Assembly: GCF_003586445.1 (NCBI RefSeq)
Contig: NZ_CP030028.1
Span: forward strand, 1,688,501 to 1,752,500
Length of the DNA stretch: 64,000 nucleotides
Direction: 5' to 3'
Source: Bacillus sp. Y1
GTDB taxonomy: Bacteria; Bacillota; Bacilli; Bacillales; Cytobacillaceae
Shown piece after piece: positions 55,774-64,000 of the stretch. The notes beneath the pieces were generated by a model. That model was not told the origin of the DNA, searched no databases, and saw only the letters and a program-made list of their open reading frames with translations. Made by a program: the position numbers and the translations under genes. How positions within the stretch are numbered: the stretch's first letter is position 1; the number at the start of each line of letters is the position of its first letter.

Positions 55774-55808
55774 GAAGAAGTCCCAAGGTAGAACCGTGGG
55801 ATTTCTTC
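55774..55808. terminator. Long hairpin between converging genes
   Basis: GAAGAAGTCCCA (55774-55785) pairs with TGGGATTTCTTC (55797-55808), with one G-U pair and an inner AGGT/ACC pairing. It lies between the coat-like gene and mreBH, which converge, so it may stop both, although neither side has a true T-run. Confidence 0.6.
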
Positions 55809-55824
55809 AAAGCTTATGGGGAAG

Positions 55825-56832
55825 TTACCTTGCCACAGAAGGTAACTTATGAAGATAATCAAGTGCCCTACCCGTACCAATGGCTACTGATTCTAACGGT
55901 TCATTAGCTAAATGAACGGGAACGAAGATTTGCTCGCTTAGCCACTGCTCCATGCCTTTTAGTAGAGAGCCTCCACCTGTTAAAATGACTCCTCGGTCTA
56001 CTATATCACCGCTTAATTCGGCTGGACTGTCTTCTAACGTAGCACGAACAGCTTCTAGTATATGAAGCAGTGATTCTTTAATAGCATCACGAACTTCGTA
56101 GGAATGTAGTTCGATAGTTTTTGGTAAACCAGTTAGCAAGTCTCTTCCGCGAACTTCTAGCACTTCTTTTTCGTGGTCCACAAGGGCATAACCGATTTCC
56201 ATCTTAATTTGCTCGGCTGTACGCTCTCCAATTAGAACATTATATTCTTTTCTTACATACTGAATAATATCGTCATCCAAATGATCGCCGCCAATTCGAA
56301 TAGAGTGGCAGGCAACGACGCCTCCGAATGAAATAATCGCTACTTCAGTAGAACCTCCGCCAATATCTACTACCACATTGGCTACAGGCTCATCCACAGG
56401 AAGTCCAGCTCCAATTGCAGCGGCCACTGGTTCTTCAATAAGAAAGACTTTTTTGGCACCTGCGTTTTTTGCTGCATCCTGAATGGCTCTTTTGTCCACG
56501 CTAGTAGAGCCAGCTGGTGTACAAATGACCACATTAGGTTTTCGAATCGTTAACCCCATTCTGGTTGATGCTTTTGTAATAATGTACTTTAATAATTCAG
56601 ACGTGATATCATAATCGGCAATAACTCCGTTTTTTAGAGGGCGAATCGCTGTAATTTTACCAGGCGTTTTTCCGATCATTGCTTTTGCTTCTAGCCCTAC
56701 CGCTACGATTTTATTCGTTGTAGTATCTAGTGCAACAACAGATGGCTCATTAAAGACAATTCCTTTATTTTTACTATATACAAGTACGTTTGCGGTACCT
56801 AAATCAATTCCAATCTCTAACGTTCCAAACAT
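55825..56832 (-). CDS. mreBH: MreB-like actin homologue MreBH
   Basis: An actin-family filament protein of 335 residues, the length of B. subtilis MreBH. Phosphate and adenosine motifs are [31 protein letters not shown] and [18 protein letters not shown]. In B. subtilis MreBH places the LytE hydrolase and helps set rod shape under low magnesium. It is the only confident gene on the - strand here. In B. subtilis mreBH is elsewhere, so it has moved or the identity as MreBH versus another paralogue should be checked. GGTGGG precedes the ATG. A SigI-like ACCCCC element lies upstream. Confidence 0.87.
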   Translation of the reverse strand: MFGTLEIGIDLGTANVLVYSKNKGIVFNEPSVVALDTTTNKIVAVGLEAKAMIGKTPGKITAIRPLKNGVIADYDITSELLKYIITKASTRMGLTIRKPNVVICTPAGSTSVDKRAIQDAAKNAGAKKVFLIEEPVAAAIGAGLPVDEPVANVVVDIGGGSTEVAIISFGGVVACHSIRIGGDHLDDDIIQYVRKEYNVLIGERTAEQIKMEIGYALVDHEKEVLEVRGRDLLTGLPKTIELHSYEVRDAIKESLLHILEAVRATLEDSPAELSGDIVDRGVILTGGGSLLKGMEQWLSEQIFVPVHLANEPLESVAIGTGRALDYLHKLPSVAR

Positions 56833-56870
56833 ATCTATCCCACCAATTCATTTTAAGTCTCTTTACACTC

Positions 56871-56899
56871 TTCATATAAAGTAGCACGAATTTGGGGGT
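56871..56899 (-). promoter_or_regulatory. SigI-like promoter of mreBH
   Basis: On the - strand ACCCCC occupies 56899-56894, the hexamer known as the -35 of SigI promoters, including B. subtilis mreBH. The nearest -10-like sequence is TGAA at 56874-56871 (consensus CGAA), 19 bases away, so the -10 is uncertain. Confidence 0.4.
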
Positions 56900-57091
56900 T
56901 CTCTGTCGATTGTTATCGAATCGTTATATAATTGTAATGTAAAATGAAAGAAATGGAAGTGTATGACAAAGGTATAACGGGTGAAAATCTGGTTATAATG
57001 CATAGAGGCTTACCTGCTTCTAGTTTTATGTTAATGGTGTTCCATGTTATACTACAATGCATCTAAAGTAATTTGTAAAGGCAGTGTCAGC

Positions 57092-58090
57092 ATGATACAG
57101 GAGAAGGAAAAAGTCGTCGTCTTAATTGGACCAACAGCCGTTGGGAAAACGAGGACGAGTATTGAGTTAGCGAAGAGATTTAATGGTGAAATCATTAGTG
57201 GTGACTCAATGCAAATATATAAAGAAATGGATATCGGAACCGCCAAGATTAAGCAAGAAGAAATGGAAGGAATTACTCATCATCTCATTGATATTAAGCA
57301 TCCAGATGAGACGTTTTCAGTAGCTGAGTTTCAGGAGCTAGTACGCATGAAAATTACGGAAATCACCAATAGAGGAAAGCTACCAATGATAGTTGGTGGC
57401 ACGGGACTGTACATTCAATCAGCCATCTATGATTACCAATTTTCTGATGCTCCGAATAATGATGACCTGAGACAACAGCTGGAAGACCGAGTGAAGACAG
57501 ATGGGGTGGAAGTTCTTCATAAAGAGTTGTCTCAAGTAGATCCGGTAAGTGCGGATCGTATACATCCGAATAATGTTCGACGTGTCATCCGTGCATTAGA
57601 GGTTTATTTGACAACCGGACAAACGTTAACGGAAATACAATCGGAGCAAGTGATTGAACCATTGTATGAAGTTTCTATCATTGGCTTAACAATGGAACGT
57701 GAACGCTTGTATGATCGTATTAATGCAAGAGTAGATGAAATGATAACAGAAGGTCTAGAAGAAGAAGTGAAAAAGCTATATGACCGTGGGCTGATGCATA
57801 CACAGGCCTTGCAAGCCATTGGTTATAAGGAGTGGTATCATTATTTTTCAAAAGAACAATCGCTTGAAATAACAATCGAGCAATTAAAGCAGAACTCTCG
57901 GCGATACGCGAAACGACAGCTTACATGGTTCCGAAATAAAATGGATGTTACATGGTTTGATATGACAGATGTGACAAATGAGGAACAGATTCAAAAAAAA
58001 ATTACTGAAATTTCTACGTATATTGAAGGAAAGCTAAAAATAAAATCGAATACATATGAAATAGAGATAAAAGAGGAGGATTTATTATGA
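57092..58090 (+). CDS. miaA: tRNA dimethylallyltransferase MiaA
   Basis: Adds the dimethylallyl group to A37 of tRNAs that read UNN codons, the substrate for MiaB (46759-48306). The P-loop GPTAVGKT is near residue 12. [17 protein letters not shown] and GGTGLYIQS are the family's conserved blocks. The protein has 332 residues, a little longer than B. subtilis MiaA (314) through its C-terminal tail. I start at ATG 57092, preceded by AAAGG; the site is weak and an upstream in-frame ATG at 57044 gives no extra homology. The stop overlaps the hfq start (ATGA). Confidence 0.93.
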   Translation: MIQEKEKVVVLIGPTAVGKTRTSIELAKRFNGEIISGDSMQIYKEMDIGTAKIKQEEMEGITHHLIDIKHPDETFSVAEFQELVRMKITEITNRGKLPMIVGGTGLYIQSAIYDYQFSDAPNNDDLRQQLEDRVKTDGVEVLHKELSQVDPVSADRIHPNNVRRVIRALEVYLTTGQTLTEIQSEQVIEPLYEVSIIGLTMERERLYDRINARVDEMITEGLEEEVKKLYDRGLMHTQALQAIGYKEWYHYFSKEQSLEITIEQLKQNSRRYAKRQLTWFRNKMDVTWFDMTDVTNEEQIQKKITEISTYIEGKLKIKSNTYEIEIKEEDLL

Positions 58091-58326
58091 AGCAAGCCAT
58101 TAATATCCAAGATCAATTTTTAAATCAACTTCGCAAAGACAGTACTAATTGTACGGTGTTTTTGTTGAATGGCTTTCAATTAAGAGGACAAATTAAAGGC
58201 TTTGATAACTTTACGATACTATTTGAATGTGAAGGGAAGCAACAGCTTGTATATAAGCATGCCATTTCTACTTTTTCACCACTGCGCAATGTTCAAATTG
58301 ATTTAGAAGGACCACAGCAGCAATAA
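58087..58326 (+). CDS. hfq: RNA chaperone Hfq
   Basis: A 79-residue Sm-like protein that forms hexamers and binds RNA. The Sm1 block ([20 protein letters not shown]) and Sm2 block ([10 protein letters not shown]) are intact. The length is close to B. subtilis Hfq (73). It overlaps miaA by four bases, the widespread miaA-hfq pairing, with AGAGGAGG as the ribosome binding site. A terminator follows. Confidence 0.96.
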   Translation: MKQAINIQDQFLNQLRKDSTNCTVFLLNGFQLRGQIKGFDNFTILFECEGKQQLVYKHAISTFSPLRNVQIDLEGPQQQ

Positions 58327-58339
58327 TAGAACTTCATTC

Positions 58340-58371
58340 AAGACCCGCTTTCTTCACGGAAGCGGGTCTTT
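58340..58371 (+). terminator. Intrinsic terminator after hfq
   Basis: AAGACCCGCTT (58340-58350) pairs with AAGCGGGTCTT (58360-58370). The following tract is TGATTT, so it is a strong stem with a weak T-run. Confidence 0.75.
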
Positions 58372-58531
58372 GATTTCTAAAATAAATTTTTTTGAATACA
58401 TATAGAGTAATCGCTTAAATAATGGGAAAAGCATGAGCTACTGCCAGAGGAGTAAATAACACTAAAAATAGGCTATTGTCACAATTCATGCATCAAGCGC
58501 GTATACTGTTTTATAATGTGAGGTGAAAGCT

Positions 58532-59473
58532 TTGGACCAACCAATTCGAATGAAAAACAATGGACAAATCAGCATTGTCTTAAATTCTCAGAAACGAAAA
58601 CCCACTGTTACCGAACCATATGTGGCTCCAAAGGCCATTCCCCCAGAGCATGCAGCATTAAAGGAGATAGAGGAAGAACTTGGTGCGCTTGTTGGAATGG
58701 AAGAAATGAAGCGAATGATAAAGGAAATTTACGCATGGATATATGTGAACAAAAAAAGGGAAGAAGCTGGATTAAAAGCGGGGAAACAAGCGCTCCATAT
58801 GATGTTTAAAGGAAATCCTGGAACAGGGAAAACTACTGTTGCTAGGTTGATTGGGAAGTTATTTCTGCGAATGAATGTCCTTTCCAAAGGTCATTTAATT
58901 GAAGCGGAACGGGCCGATCTAGTCGGTGAATACATCGGACATACTGCGCAAAAAACAAGAGACCTCGTTAAGAAAGCGCTCGGGGGAATTCTGTTTGTTG
59001 ACGAAGCCTACTCTCTTGGAAGAGGCGGAGAAAAGGACTTTGGTAAAGAAGCCATTGACACACTCGTCAAACATATGGAGGATAAACAGCATGAGTTCAT
59101 CCTAATATTGGCAGGTTATTCAAGAGAAATGGATGATTTTCTCACACTCAATCCTGGATTACATTCTCGGTTTCCCCTTGTCATCGATTTTCCAGATTAC
59201 AGCATTGAGCAACTTATGGAAATTGGACAGAGAATGCTAAAGGAAAAAGAATACACATTAAGCCATGAAGCAGAAAAGAAGCTTCGGGAGCATCTCATAT
59301 GGGTGAAATCAGCGTTTAGCCCAGCTGGCTTCTCGAATGGGCGATACGTTAGAAATGTTCTCGAAAAATCGATCCGAGCTCAGGCAATGAGATTGTTAAT
59401 GATAAGTAACTTCGACCGGCATGATTTAATGACGATACGAAGCAATGATCTTATATTTGAAGAAGATGACTAG
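58532..59473 (+). CDS. spoVK: AAA+ ATPase, stage V sporulation protein K
   Basis: A mother-cell AAA+ ATPase needed for spore maturation in B. subtilis (SpoVK/SpoVJ). It has Walker A GNPGTGKTTVARL near residue 90, Walker B GGILFVDEAYSLGRGG and a sensor/arginine region LNPGLHSRFPL. The protein is 313 residues from TTG 58532, which has GAGGTGA at 58520-58526 at a good distance. A GTG at 58523 overlaps that site. The upstream gap holds CGTATACT (58500-58507), similar to a SigE -10 (CATACAMT), without a convincing -35. Confidence 0.9.
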   Translation: MDQPIRMKNNGQISIVLNSQKRKPTVTEPYVAPKAIPPEHAALKEIEEELGALVGMEEMKRMIKEIYAWIYVNKKREEAGLKAGKQALHMMFKGNPGTGKTTVARLIGKLFLRMNVLSKGHLIEAERADLVGEYIGHTAQKTRDLVKKALGGILFVDEAYSLGRGGEKDFGKEAIDTLVKHMEDKQHEFILILAGYSREMDDFLTLNPGLHSRFPLVIDFPDYSIEQLMEIGQRMLKEKEYTLSHEAEKKLREHLIWVKSAFSPAGFSNGRYVRNVLEKSIRAQAMRLLMISNFDRHDLMTIRSNDLIFEEDD

Positions 59474-59575
59474 AATGGAGCAGGCTACAAGTAGCCTGCT
59501 TTATTCGTTATGTAGCGGATTAGTATTAAAAACGAATATTTGGTATGATATAAAAAAGGACGATGAGGTGATTTC

Positions 59576-60832
59576 TTGGAGCAAAAGCATGAGTATGAAA
59601 AGGTGATTCTTGTGGGTTGTCAAACCGTAGAGGATGACGAAAGATTTCACTATTCTATGGAGGAGCTAGCTTCTTTAACGGAAACCGCAAAAGGTACAGT
59701 ACAAGCAACATTATCTCAAAAAAGAGACAGAATCCATCCATCTACATACATAGGTAAAGGGAAAGTTGAAGAGTTGAGAGCATTAGAGGAGGAAACGGAA
59801 GCAAATATTATCATATTTAATGATGAGCTTTCGCCGAGTCAGGTCCGAAATCTATCAAAAGACATCTCAGCAAGAATCATTGATCGAACTCAATTAATTT
59901 TGGATATTTTTGCCCAACGTGCACGTTCTAAAGAAGGGAAGCTACAAGTCGAATTGGCCCAGCTTCAATATCTTCTTCCGAGGTTGGGTGGGCAAGGAAC
60001 GCAACTTTCACGACTGGGTGCAGGAATTGGGACGAGAGGTCCGGGGGAAACCCAACTCGAGACCGATCGGAGACATATTCGAAGACGAATTGATGATATT
60101 AAAGCACAGCTCAAGGTGATCGTGCAGCATCGTGATCGTTATCGTGAGCGTCGGAAAAAGAATAAAGCCTTTCAAGTGGCGTTAGTCGGGTATACGAATG
60201 CTGGTAAATCGACATTATTCAATCGTTTAACGGAAGCAGATTCGTTTGAGGAAAATCAATTGTTTGCCACACTTGACCCGATGACAAGAAAAATGATTCT
60301 TCCAAGCGGGTTTAGTACGTTACTAACAGACACGGTTGGATTTATTCAAGACCTACCAACGACATTGATTGCTGCCTTTCGATCAACATTAGAAGAAGTA
60401 CGAGAAGCTGATCTTCTTTTACACGTCGTTGATATGTCGAGTGCGGATTCATATCAGCATGAACAAACGGTACATAAGTTGTTGGAGGATTTAGATATAC
60501 AACAAATTCCTCAGTTGACCGTATATAATAAAAGAGATATGAAAAATCCTGACTTTGTTCCAACCGCCAAAACAGAAACGCTGCAGATTTCAGCATTTAG
60601 CGAGGAAGATCGCTATTTATTAAAGCAAAAAATAGAACAGGTGATTATTTCAGAAATGAAATTTTACCAAGTTGAGGTTCCTTCCACAGAAGGAAAACTG
60701 TTAGCTCAATTAAAAAATGACACGATTTTAAGGGAGCTAGCATTCGAGGAAGAAAAGGATATGTATCTGTGCAAAGGATATGTACTCAACGATCACCAAA
60801 TATTAGGCCAAATTAATCAATACAGTATTTAG
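59576..60832 (+). CDS. hflX: GTPase HflX
   Basis: A ribosome-associated GTPase (YnbA in B. subtilis) that can split stalled or hibernating 70S ribosomes in several species. The N-terminal domain includes [12 protein letters not shown], and the glycine-rich linker [20 protein letters not shown] leads into the G domain. G1 is [13 protein letters not shown]3 is DTVGFI and G4 is NKRD. It has 418 residues (B. subtilis about 420). The start is TTG 59576 after GAGGTGA. It lies between spoVK and ynbB as in B. subtilis. Confidence 0.94.
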   Translation: MEQKHEYEKVILVGCQTVEDDERFHYSMEELASLTETAKGTVQATLSQKRDRIHPSTYIGKGKVEELRALEEETEANIIIFNDELSPSQVRNLSKDISARIIDRTQLILDIFAQRARSKEGKLQVELAQLQYLLPRLGGQGTQLSRLGAGIGTRGPGETQLETDRRHIRRRIDDIKAQLKVIVQHRDRYRERRKKNKAFQVALVGYTNAGKSTLFNRLTEADSFEENQLFATLDPMTRKMILPSGFSTLLTDTVGFIQDLPTTLIAAFRSTLEEVREADLLLHVVDMSSADSYQHEQTVHKLLEDLDIQQIPQLTVYNKRDMKNPDFVPTAKTETLQISAFSEEDRYLLKQKIEQVIISEMKFYQVEVPSTEGKLLAQLKNDTILRELAFEEEKDMYLCKGYVLNDHQILGQINQYSI

Positions 60833-60845
60833 TTAGGAGAACAAC

Positions 60846-62117
60846 ATGTATCAGCATTTCACATTTGGGGAAGCATTAAAGCCAATCGTTCGGCAGGTCG
60901 AAGAGCAAATTTTTATGAAGCATAAACAAATTGGTGAGACGGTGGAAGCGAATCAGTTTCGCGTTCTAGAAAGCTATCAGCGCCATCAAGTGAGTGATTC
61001 TCACTTTATCCCTTCAACAGGATATGGCTATGATGATATTGGTAGGGATACATTAGAGAAGATTTATGCCGATGTGTTTGGTGGAGAAGCAGGTCTTGTA
61101 CGTCCACAAATCATCTCCGGTACTCATGCAATTTCAATTGCTTTATTTGGTGTATTACGACCCGGAGATGAACTTCTTTACATAACAGGAAAACCGTATG
61201 ATACATTGGAGGAAATTGTAGGGATTCGTGGGAATGGTGTAGGTTCTTTAAAGGAATTTCGAATATCTTATCAAAGTGTAGATTTAAAAGAGGATGGACA
61301 GGTCAATTACGAACATGTAAAAACAATGATTAAGCCGAATACAAAAATGATCGGTATTCAACGTTCCAAAGGGTATGCAAACAGACCATCTTTTACCATC
61401 AATCAAATTAAAGAAATGATTGAATTTGTTAAAAATATAAAAGAAGATGTTGTCGTATTTGTTGATAATTGTTATGGTGAATTTGTAGAGTTAATGGAGC
61501 CTTGCCATGTAGGCGCTGACTTGATGGCAGGCTCCTTAATTAAGAACCCTGGTGGGGGGCTTGCCAAAACTGGTGGGTATATCGTTGGGAAAGAAAAATA
61601 TGTAGAAGCATGCTCCTATAGGATGACCTCACCAGGTATTGGAGCAGAAGCGGGTGCCTCTCTTTATAGCCTTCAAGAAATGTACCAAGGCTTCTTTTTA
61701 GCACCGCATGTGGTTGGACAAGCATTAAAGGGTGCTGTTTTTACCTCAGCCATGCTTGACAGATTAGGAATGAACACAAATCCAGCCTGGGATGCAGAAC
61801 GGACAGATTTGATTCAATCGGTTCAATTTGATGACAAAGAGAAAATGATTGCCTTTTGCCAAGCCATTCAATTTGCTTCTCCTATTAACTCGCATGTAAC
61901 GGCATACCCGGCTTATATGCCTGGTTATGAAGATGATGTGATCATGGCTGCTGGTACATTTATACAAGGGGCTAGCATTGAATTAAGCGCCGATGGACCA
62001 ATACGACCACCGTATGTTGCTTATGTACAGGGAGGACTAACCTATTCTCATGTGAAAATGGCCATACTGATCGCGTTGAACCGATTAGCTGAAAAACAAC
62101 TAATTGATTTTAATTAA
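60846..62117 (+). CDS. ynbB: Aluminium-resistance/methionine gamma-lyase family PLP protein YnbB
   Basis: A 423-residue pyridoxal-phosphate fold type I protein of the family annotated as aluminium resistance or cystathionine beta-lyase-like. The PLP pocket shows FIPSTGYGYDDIGRDTLEKI, ISGTHAISIALFGVLRPGDE, VVFVDNCYGEFVE and GSLIKNPGGGLAKTGGYIVG, the last holding the likely Schiff-base Lys. Its physiological substrate is not established. It lies 13 bases after hflX, in the same operon, and before glnR as in B. subtilis. Confidence 0.88.
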   Translation: MYQHFTFGEALKPIVRQVEEQIFMKHKQIGETVEANQFRVLESYQRHQVSDSHFIPSTGYGYDDIGRDTLEKIYADVFGGEAGLVRPQIISGTHAISIALFGVLRPGDELLYITGKPYDTLEEIVGIRGNGVGSLKEFRISYQSVDLKEDGQVNYEHVKTMIKPNTKMIGIQRSKGYANRPSFTINQIKEMIEFVKNIKEDVVVFVDNCYGEFVELMEPCHVGADLMAGSLIKNPGGGLAKTGGYIVGKEKYVEACSYRMTSPGIGAEAGASLYSLQEMYQGFFLAPHVVGQALKGAVFTSAMLDRLGMNTNPAWDAERTDLIQSVQFDDKEKMIAFCQAIQFASPINSHVTAYPAYMPGYEDDVIMAAGTFIQGASIELSADGPIRPPYVAYVQGGLTYSHVKMAILIALNRLAEKQLIDFN

Positions 62118-62167
62118 GTAGATTATACAGAGGGTTTTAATATTTTTCTTTTTCTACAAAAAATCCA

Positions 62168-62184
62168 TGTTATATAAACTAACA
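62168..62184 (+). promoter_or_regulatory. GlnR operator 1
   Basis: TGTTATATAAACTAACA is a full match to the GlnR/TnrA consensus TGTNA-N7-TNACA. It lies just upstream of the glnRA -35. Confidence 0.85.
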
Positions 62185-62189
62185 TTATG

Positions 62190-62218
62190 TTGACAGAAAA
62201 ACTGACATTTCATATAAT
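62190..62218 (+). promoter_or_regulatory. Consensus SigA promoter of glnRA
   Basis: TTGACA (62190-62195), exactly 17 bases, TATAAT (62213-62218). Both hexamers match consensus completely. Confidence 0.92.
62191..62207 (+). promoter_or_regulatory. GlnR operator 2 overlapping the promoter
   Basis: TGACAGAAAAACTGACA matches TGTNA-N7-TNACA with one mismatch and covers the -35 and spacer, so GlnR bound here would block polymerase. The two-operator layout parallels B. subtilis glnRA. Confidence 0.75.
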
Positions 62219-62252
62219 AAGAATATGAAAGAAAGAAATGGAGGGACAGCAA

Positions 62253-62660
62253 ATGAGCGGAAGTGATATCCGTCGTTCCATGCCATTATTTCCAATTGGA
62301 ATTGTGATGCAGCTTACAGAACTATCTGCAAGACAAATTCGATATTATGAAGAGCACCAATTGATCTCTCCGGCTAGAACTGAGGGAAACAGAAGAATGT
62401 TTTCTTTGAATGACATTGATCAGCTTTTAGAAATAAAAGATTTGATCGAGCAAGGTGTGAATCTTGCAGGAATTAAGCAAATTTTTTCTGTGAAAGAGCA
62501 ACAGGTGCTATCAGAAGAAATAGTGAAGGAAGCAGAGAAAGCAAGACGTGATCTGTCCGATGATGAGTTACGTAAAATGTTGCGCTCAGAGCTTATGCAA
62601 GCTGGCCGCTTTAATCGTTCGTCGTTGCGTCAAGGTGATATGTCACGCTTTTTCCACTAA
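62253..62660 (+). CDS. glnR: MerR family nitrogen regulator GlnR
   Basis: The repressor of glnRA and other nitrogen genes, activated by feedback-inhibited glutamine synthetase. The MerR winged helix has [20 protein letters not shown]. The C-terminal tail ([20 protein letters not shown]) is the autoinhibitory region contacted by glutamine synthetase in B. subtilis. It has 135 residues, identical in length to B. subtilis GlnR. ATG 62253 follows GGAGG (62240-62244); an ATG at 62238 precedes that site. It is cotranscribed with glnA. Confidence 0.96.
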   Translation: MSGSDIRRSMPLFPIGIVMQLTELSARQIRYYEEHQLISPARTEGNRRMFSLNDIDQLLEIKDLIEQGVNLAGIKQIFSVKEQQVLSEEIVKEAEKARRDLSDDELRKMLRSELMQAGRFNRSSLRQGDMSRFFH

Positions 62661-62695
62661 TAAAAAGAGATTTACTATTCAAGGGAGGAAACAAA

Positions 62696-64000
62696 ATGGC
62701 TAAGTTTACAAGAGATGATATTACAAGAATGGCAGAAGAACAAAATGTTAAGTTTATTCGTCTGCAATTCACTGACATCTTAGGAACAATCAAAAACGTT
62801 GAGATTCCTATCAGTCAGCTTGAAAAAGCTTTAGACAACAAAATGATGTTTGACGGTTCTTCTATCGAAGGTTTCGTTCGTATCGAAGAGTCAGACATGT
62901 ACTTATATCCAGACTTAGACACATGGGTAGTTTTCCCTTGGACAGCTGAAAAAGGTAAAGTGGCACGTTTAATCTGTGACATCTACAATCCAGATGGAAC
63001 TCCATTCGCTGGTGACCCACGTAACAACTTAAGAAGAATTATTAAAGAAATGCAAGACTTAGGATTCTCTGATTTCAATCTTGGACCTGAGCCAGAATTC
63101 TTCTTATTCAAGCTTGATCAAGCTGGAGAGCCTACACTTGAATTAAACGACAATGGTGGATACTTCGACCTTGCTCCAACAGATCTTGGTGAAAACTGCC
63201 GTCGTGATATCGTGTTAGAGCTTGAAGAAATGGGCTTTGAAATTGAAGCATCTCACCATGAGGTAGCTCCAGGACAACACGAAATCGACTTCAAATATGC
63301 TGATGCATTAAGCGCTTGTGACCAAATCCAAACGTTCAAGCTTGTTGTTAAAACAATTGCACGTAAGCACGGTCTACATGCTACATTCATGCCGAAGCCA
63401 TTATTCGGAGTAAACGGTTCTGGAATGCACTGTAACGTTTCTTTATTCAAAGAAGGCAAGAATGCATTCTTCGATCCAACTGGAAACTTAGAACTAAGCG
63501 ACACTGCTCGTCAGTTCATCGCTGGTATCATTAAGCATGCACCAAACTTTACAGCTGTAACGAACCCAACTGTAAACTCTTATAAGCGTTTAGTACCTGG
63601 TTACGAAGCACCTTGCTATGTTGCATGGTCTGCTAGAAACCGTTCACCGCTAATCCGTATCCCTGCATCTCGTGGAATTTCCACTCGTGTAGAAGTGCGT
63701 AGCGTTGACCCGGCTGCTAACCCTTACTTAGCAATGGCTGTATTACTTGCTGCAGGTCTTGACGGAGTGAAGAACTCTTTAACACCACCAGCTCCAGTTG
63801 ACCGCAACATCTACGTTATGAACAAAGAAGAGCGTCAAGCTGTAGGTATCGAAGATCTACCAGCAACACTTGCTGCTGCTTTAGATAACTTAAAATCAGA
63901 CGAAACAATGGTTTACGCTCTTGGAGAGCATATCTTCGAACACTTCGTAGAAGCAAAAGAAATCGAGTGGGATATGTTCCGTACACAAGTACATCCATGG
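62696..64000 (+). CDS. glnA: Type I glutamine synthetase (3' end outside window)
   Basis: Makes glutamine from glutamate, ammonia and ATP and acts as the nitrogen sensor through GlnR and TnrA. The frame is open for 435 codons to the end of the window; B. subtilis GlnA has 444, so about nine codons and the stop are missing. Key blocks are [54 protein letters not shown] and the catalytic-loop segment [10 protein letters not shown]. The motif order and the lack of an adenylylation-type insert fit the GSI-alpha form of Firmicutes. GGGAGG precedes the ATG. Confidence 0.97.
   Translation, partial: MAKFTRDDITRMAEEQNVKFIRLQFTDILGTIKNVEIPISQLEKALDNKMMFDGSSIEGFVRIEESDMYLYPDLDTWVVFPWTAEKGKVARLICDIYNPDGTPFAGDPRNNLRRIIKEMQDLGFSDFNLGPEPEFFLFKLDQAGEPTLELNDNGGYFDLAPTDLGENCRRDIVLELEEMGFEIEASHHEVAPGQHEIDFKYADALSACDQIQTFKLVVKTIARKHGLHATFMPKPLFGVNGSGMHCNVSLFKEGKNAFFDPTGNLELSDTARQFIAGIIKHAPNFTAVTNPTVNSYKRLVPGYEAPCYVAWSARNRSPLIRIPASRGISTRVEVRSVDPAANPYLAMAVLLAAGLDGVKNSLTPPAPVDRNIYVMNKEERQAVGIEDLPATLAAALDNLKSDETMVYALGEHIFEHFVEAKEIEWDMFRTQVHPW

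Overview
The window is 64 kb of chromosomal core from a low-GC, endospore-forming Firmicute of the Bacillaceae. Gene order largely follows the Bacillus subtilis stretch from rimP-nusA to glnR-glnA. Sporulation genes (dpaAB, spoIIIE, spoVS, cotE, spoVK, a ylxY-type deacetylase) leave little doubt that the organism sporulates. Every confident gene is on the + strand except mreBH. I see no rRNA, tRNA, CRISPR array, prophage or insertion sequence.

Layout: (1) 1-4930, translation and transcription operon: rimP (3' end), nusA, rnpM/ylxR, ylxQ, infB, ylxP, rbfA, closed by a terminator before truB. (2) 4993-9597, truB, ribF, rpsO, pnp. (3) 9760-12388, ylxY deacetylase, M16 peptidase mlpA, ymxH. (4) 12533-17507, dipicolinate synthase dpaAB behind a SigK-type promoter, then asd-dapG-dapA of the aspartate/lysine/dipicolinate pathway. 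(5) 17719-22940, rnjB, tepA (apparent frameshift), ylzJ, spoIIIE. (6) 22985-28950, GntR regulator ymfC followed by a BMP-type nucleoside ABC transporter (nupNOPQ), with a cre site, palindromes and several terminator-like hairpins. (7) 29064-30149, a membrane diguanylate cyclase. (8) 30304-37929, ymfF, ymfH, ymfI, ymfJ, ymfK, rodZ, pgsA, cinA. (9) 38202-42527, recA (LexA box), rny, ymdB, spoVS (SigH-type promoter). (10) 42630-46461, an M19 dipeptidase and a two-subunit 2-oxoacid:ferredoxin oxidoreductase. (11) 46759-54651, miaB, ricA/ymcA, a 52-bp tandem hairpin array, cotE, mutS, mutL. (12) 54799-58326, an unknown membrane protein, a Gly/Tyr-rich coat-like protein, mreBH (- strand), miaA, hfq. 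(13) 58532-64000, spoVK, hflX, ynbB, glnR and glnA (missing about nine C-terminal codons), with two GlnR operators around a consensus promoter.

Functionally the window joins translation and ribosome maturation, RNA decay (PNPase, RNase J2, RNase Y, RicA, Hfq), DNA repair (RecA, MutSL, CinA), cell-shape factors (RodZ, MreBH, PgsA), sporulation and nitrogen assimilation.

I did not find a clearly new multi-gene system. The observations most worth checking are the 52-bp tandem hairpin array between ricA and cotE, the one-base frameshift in tepA, the cre/promoter/terminator arrangement and palindromes at the ymfC-nup locus, and the conserved ACT plus P-loop protein YmfK. Coordinates, motifs and hairpins were read by eye; family names rest on recognition of the proteins and of gene order, not on a database search.
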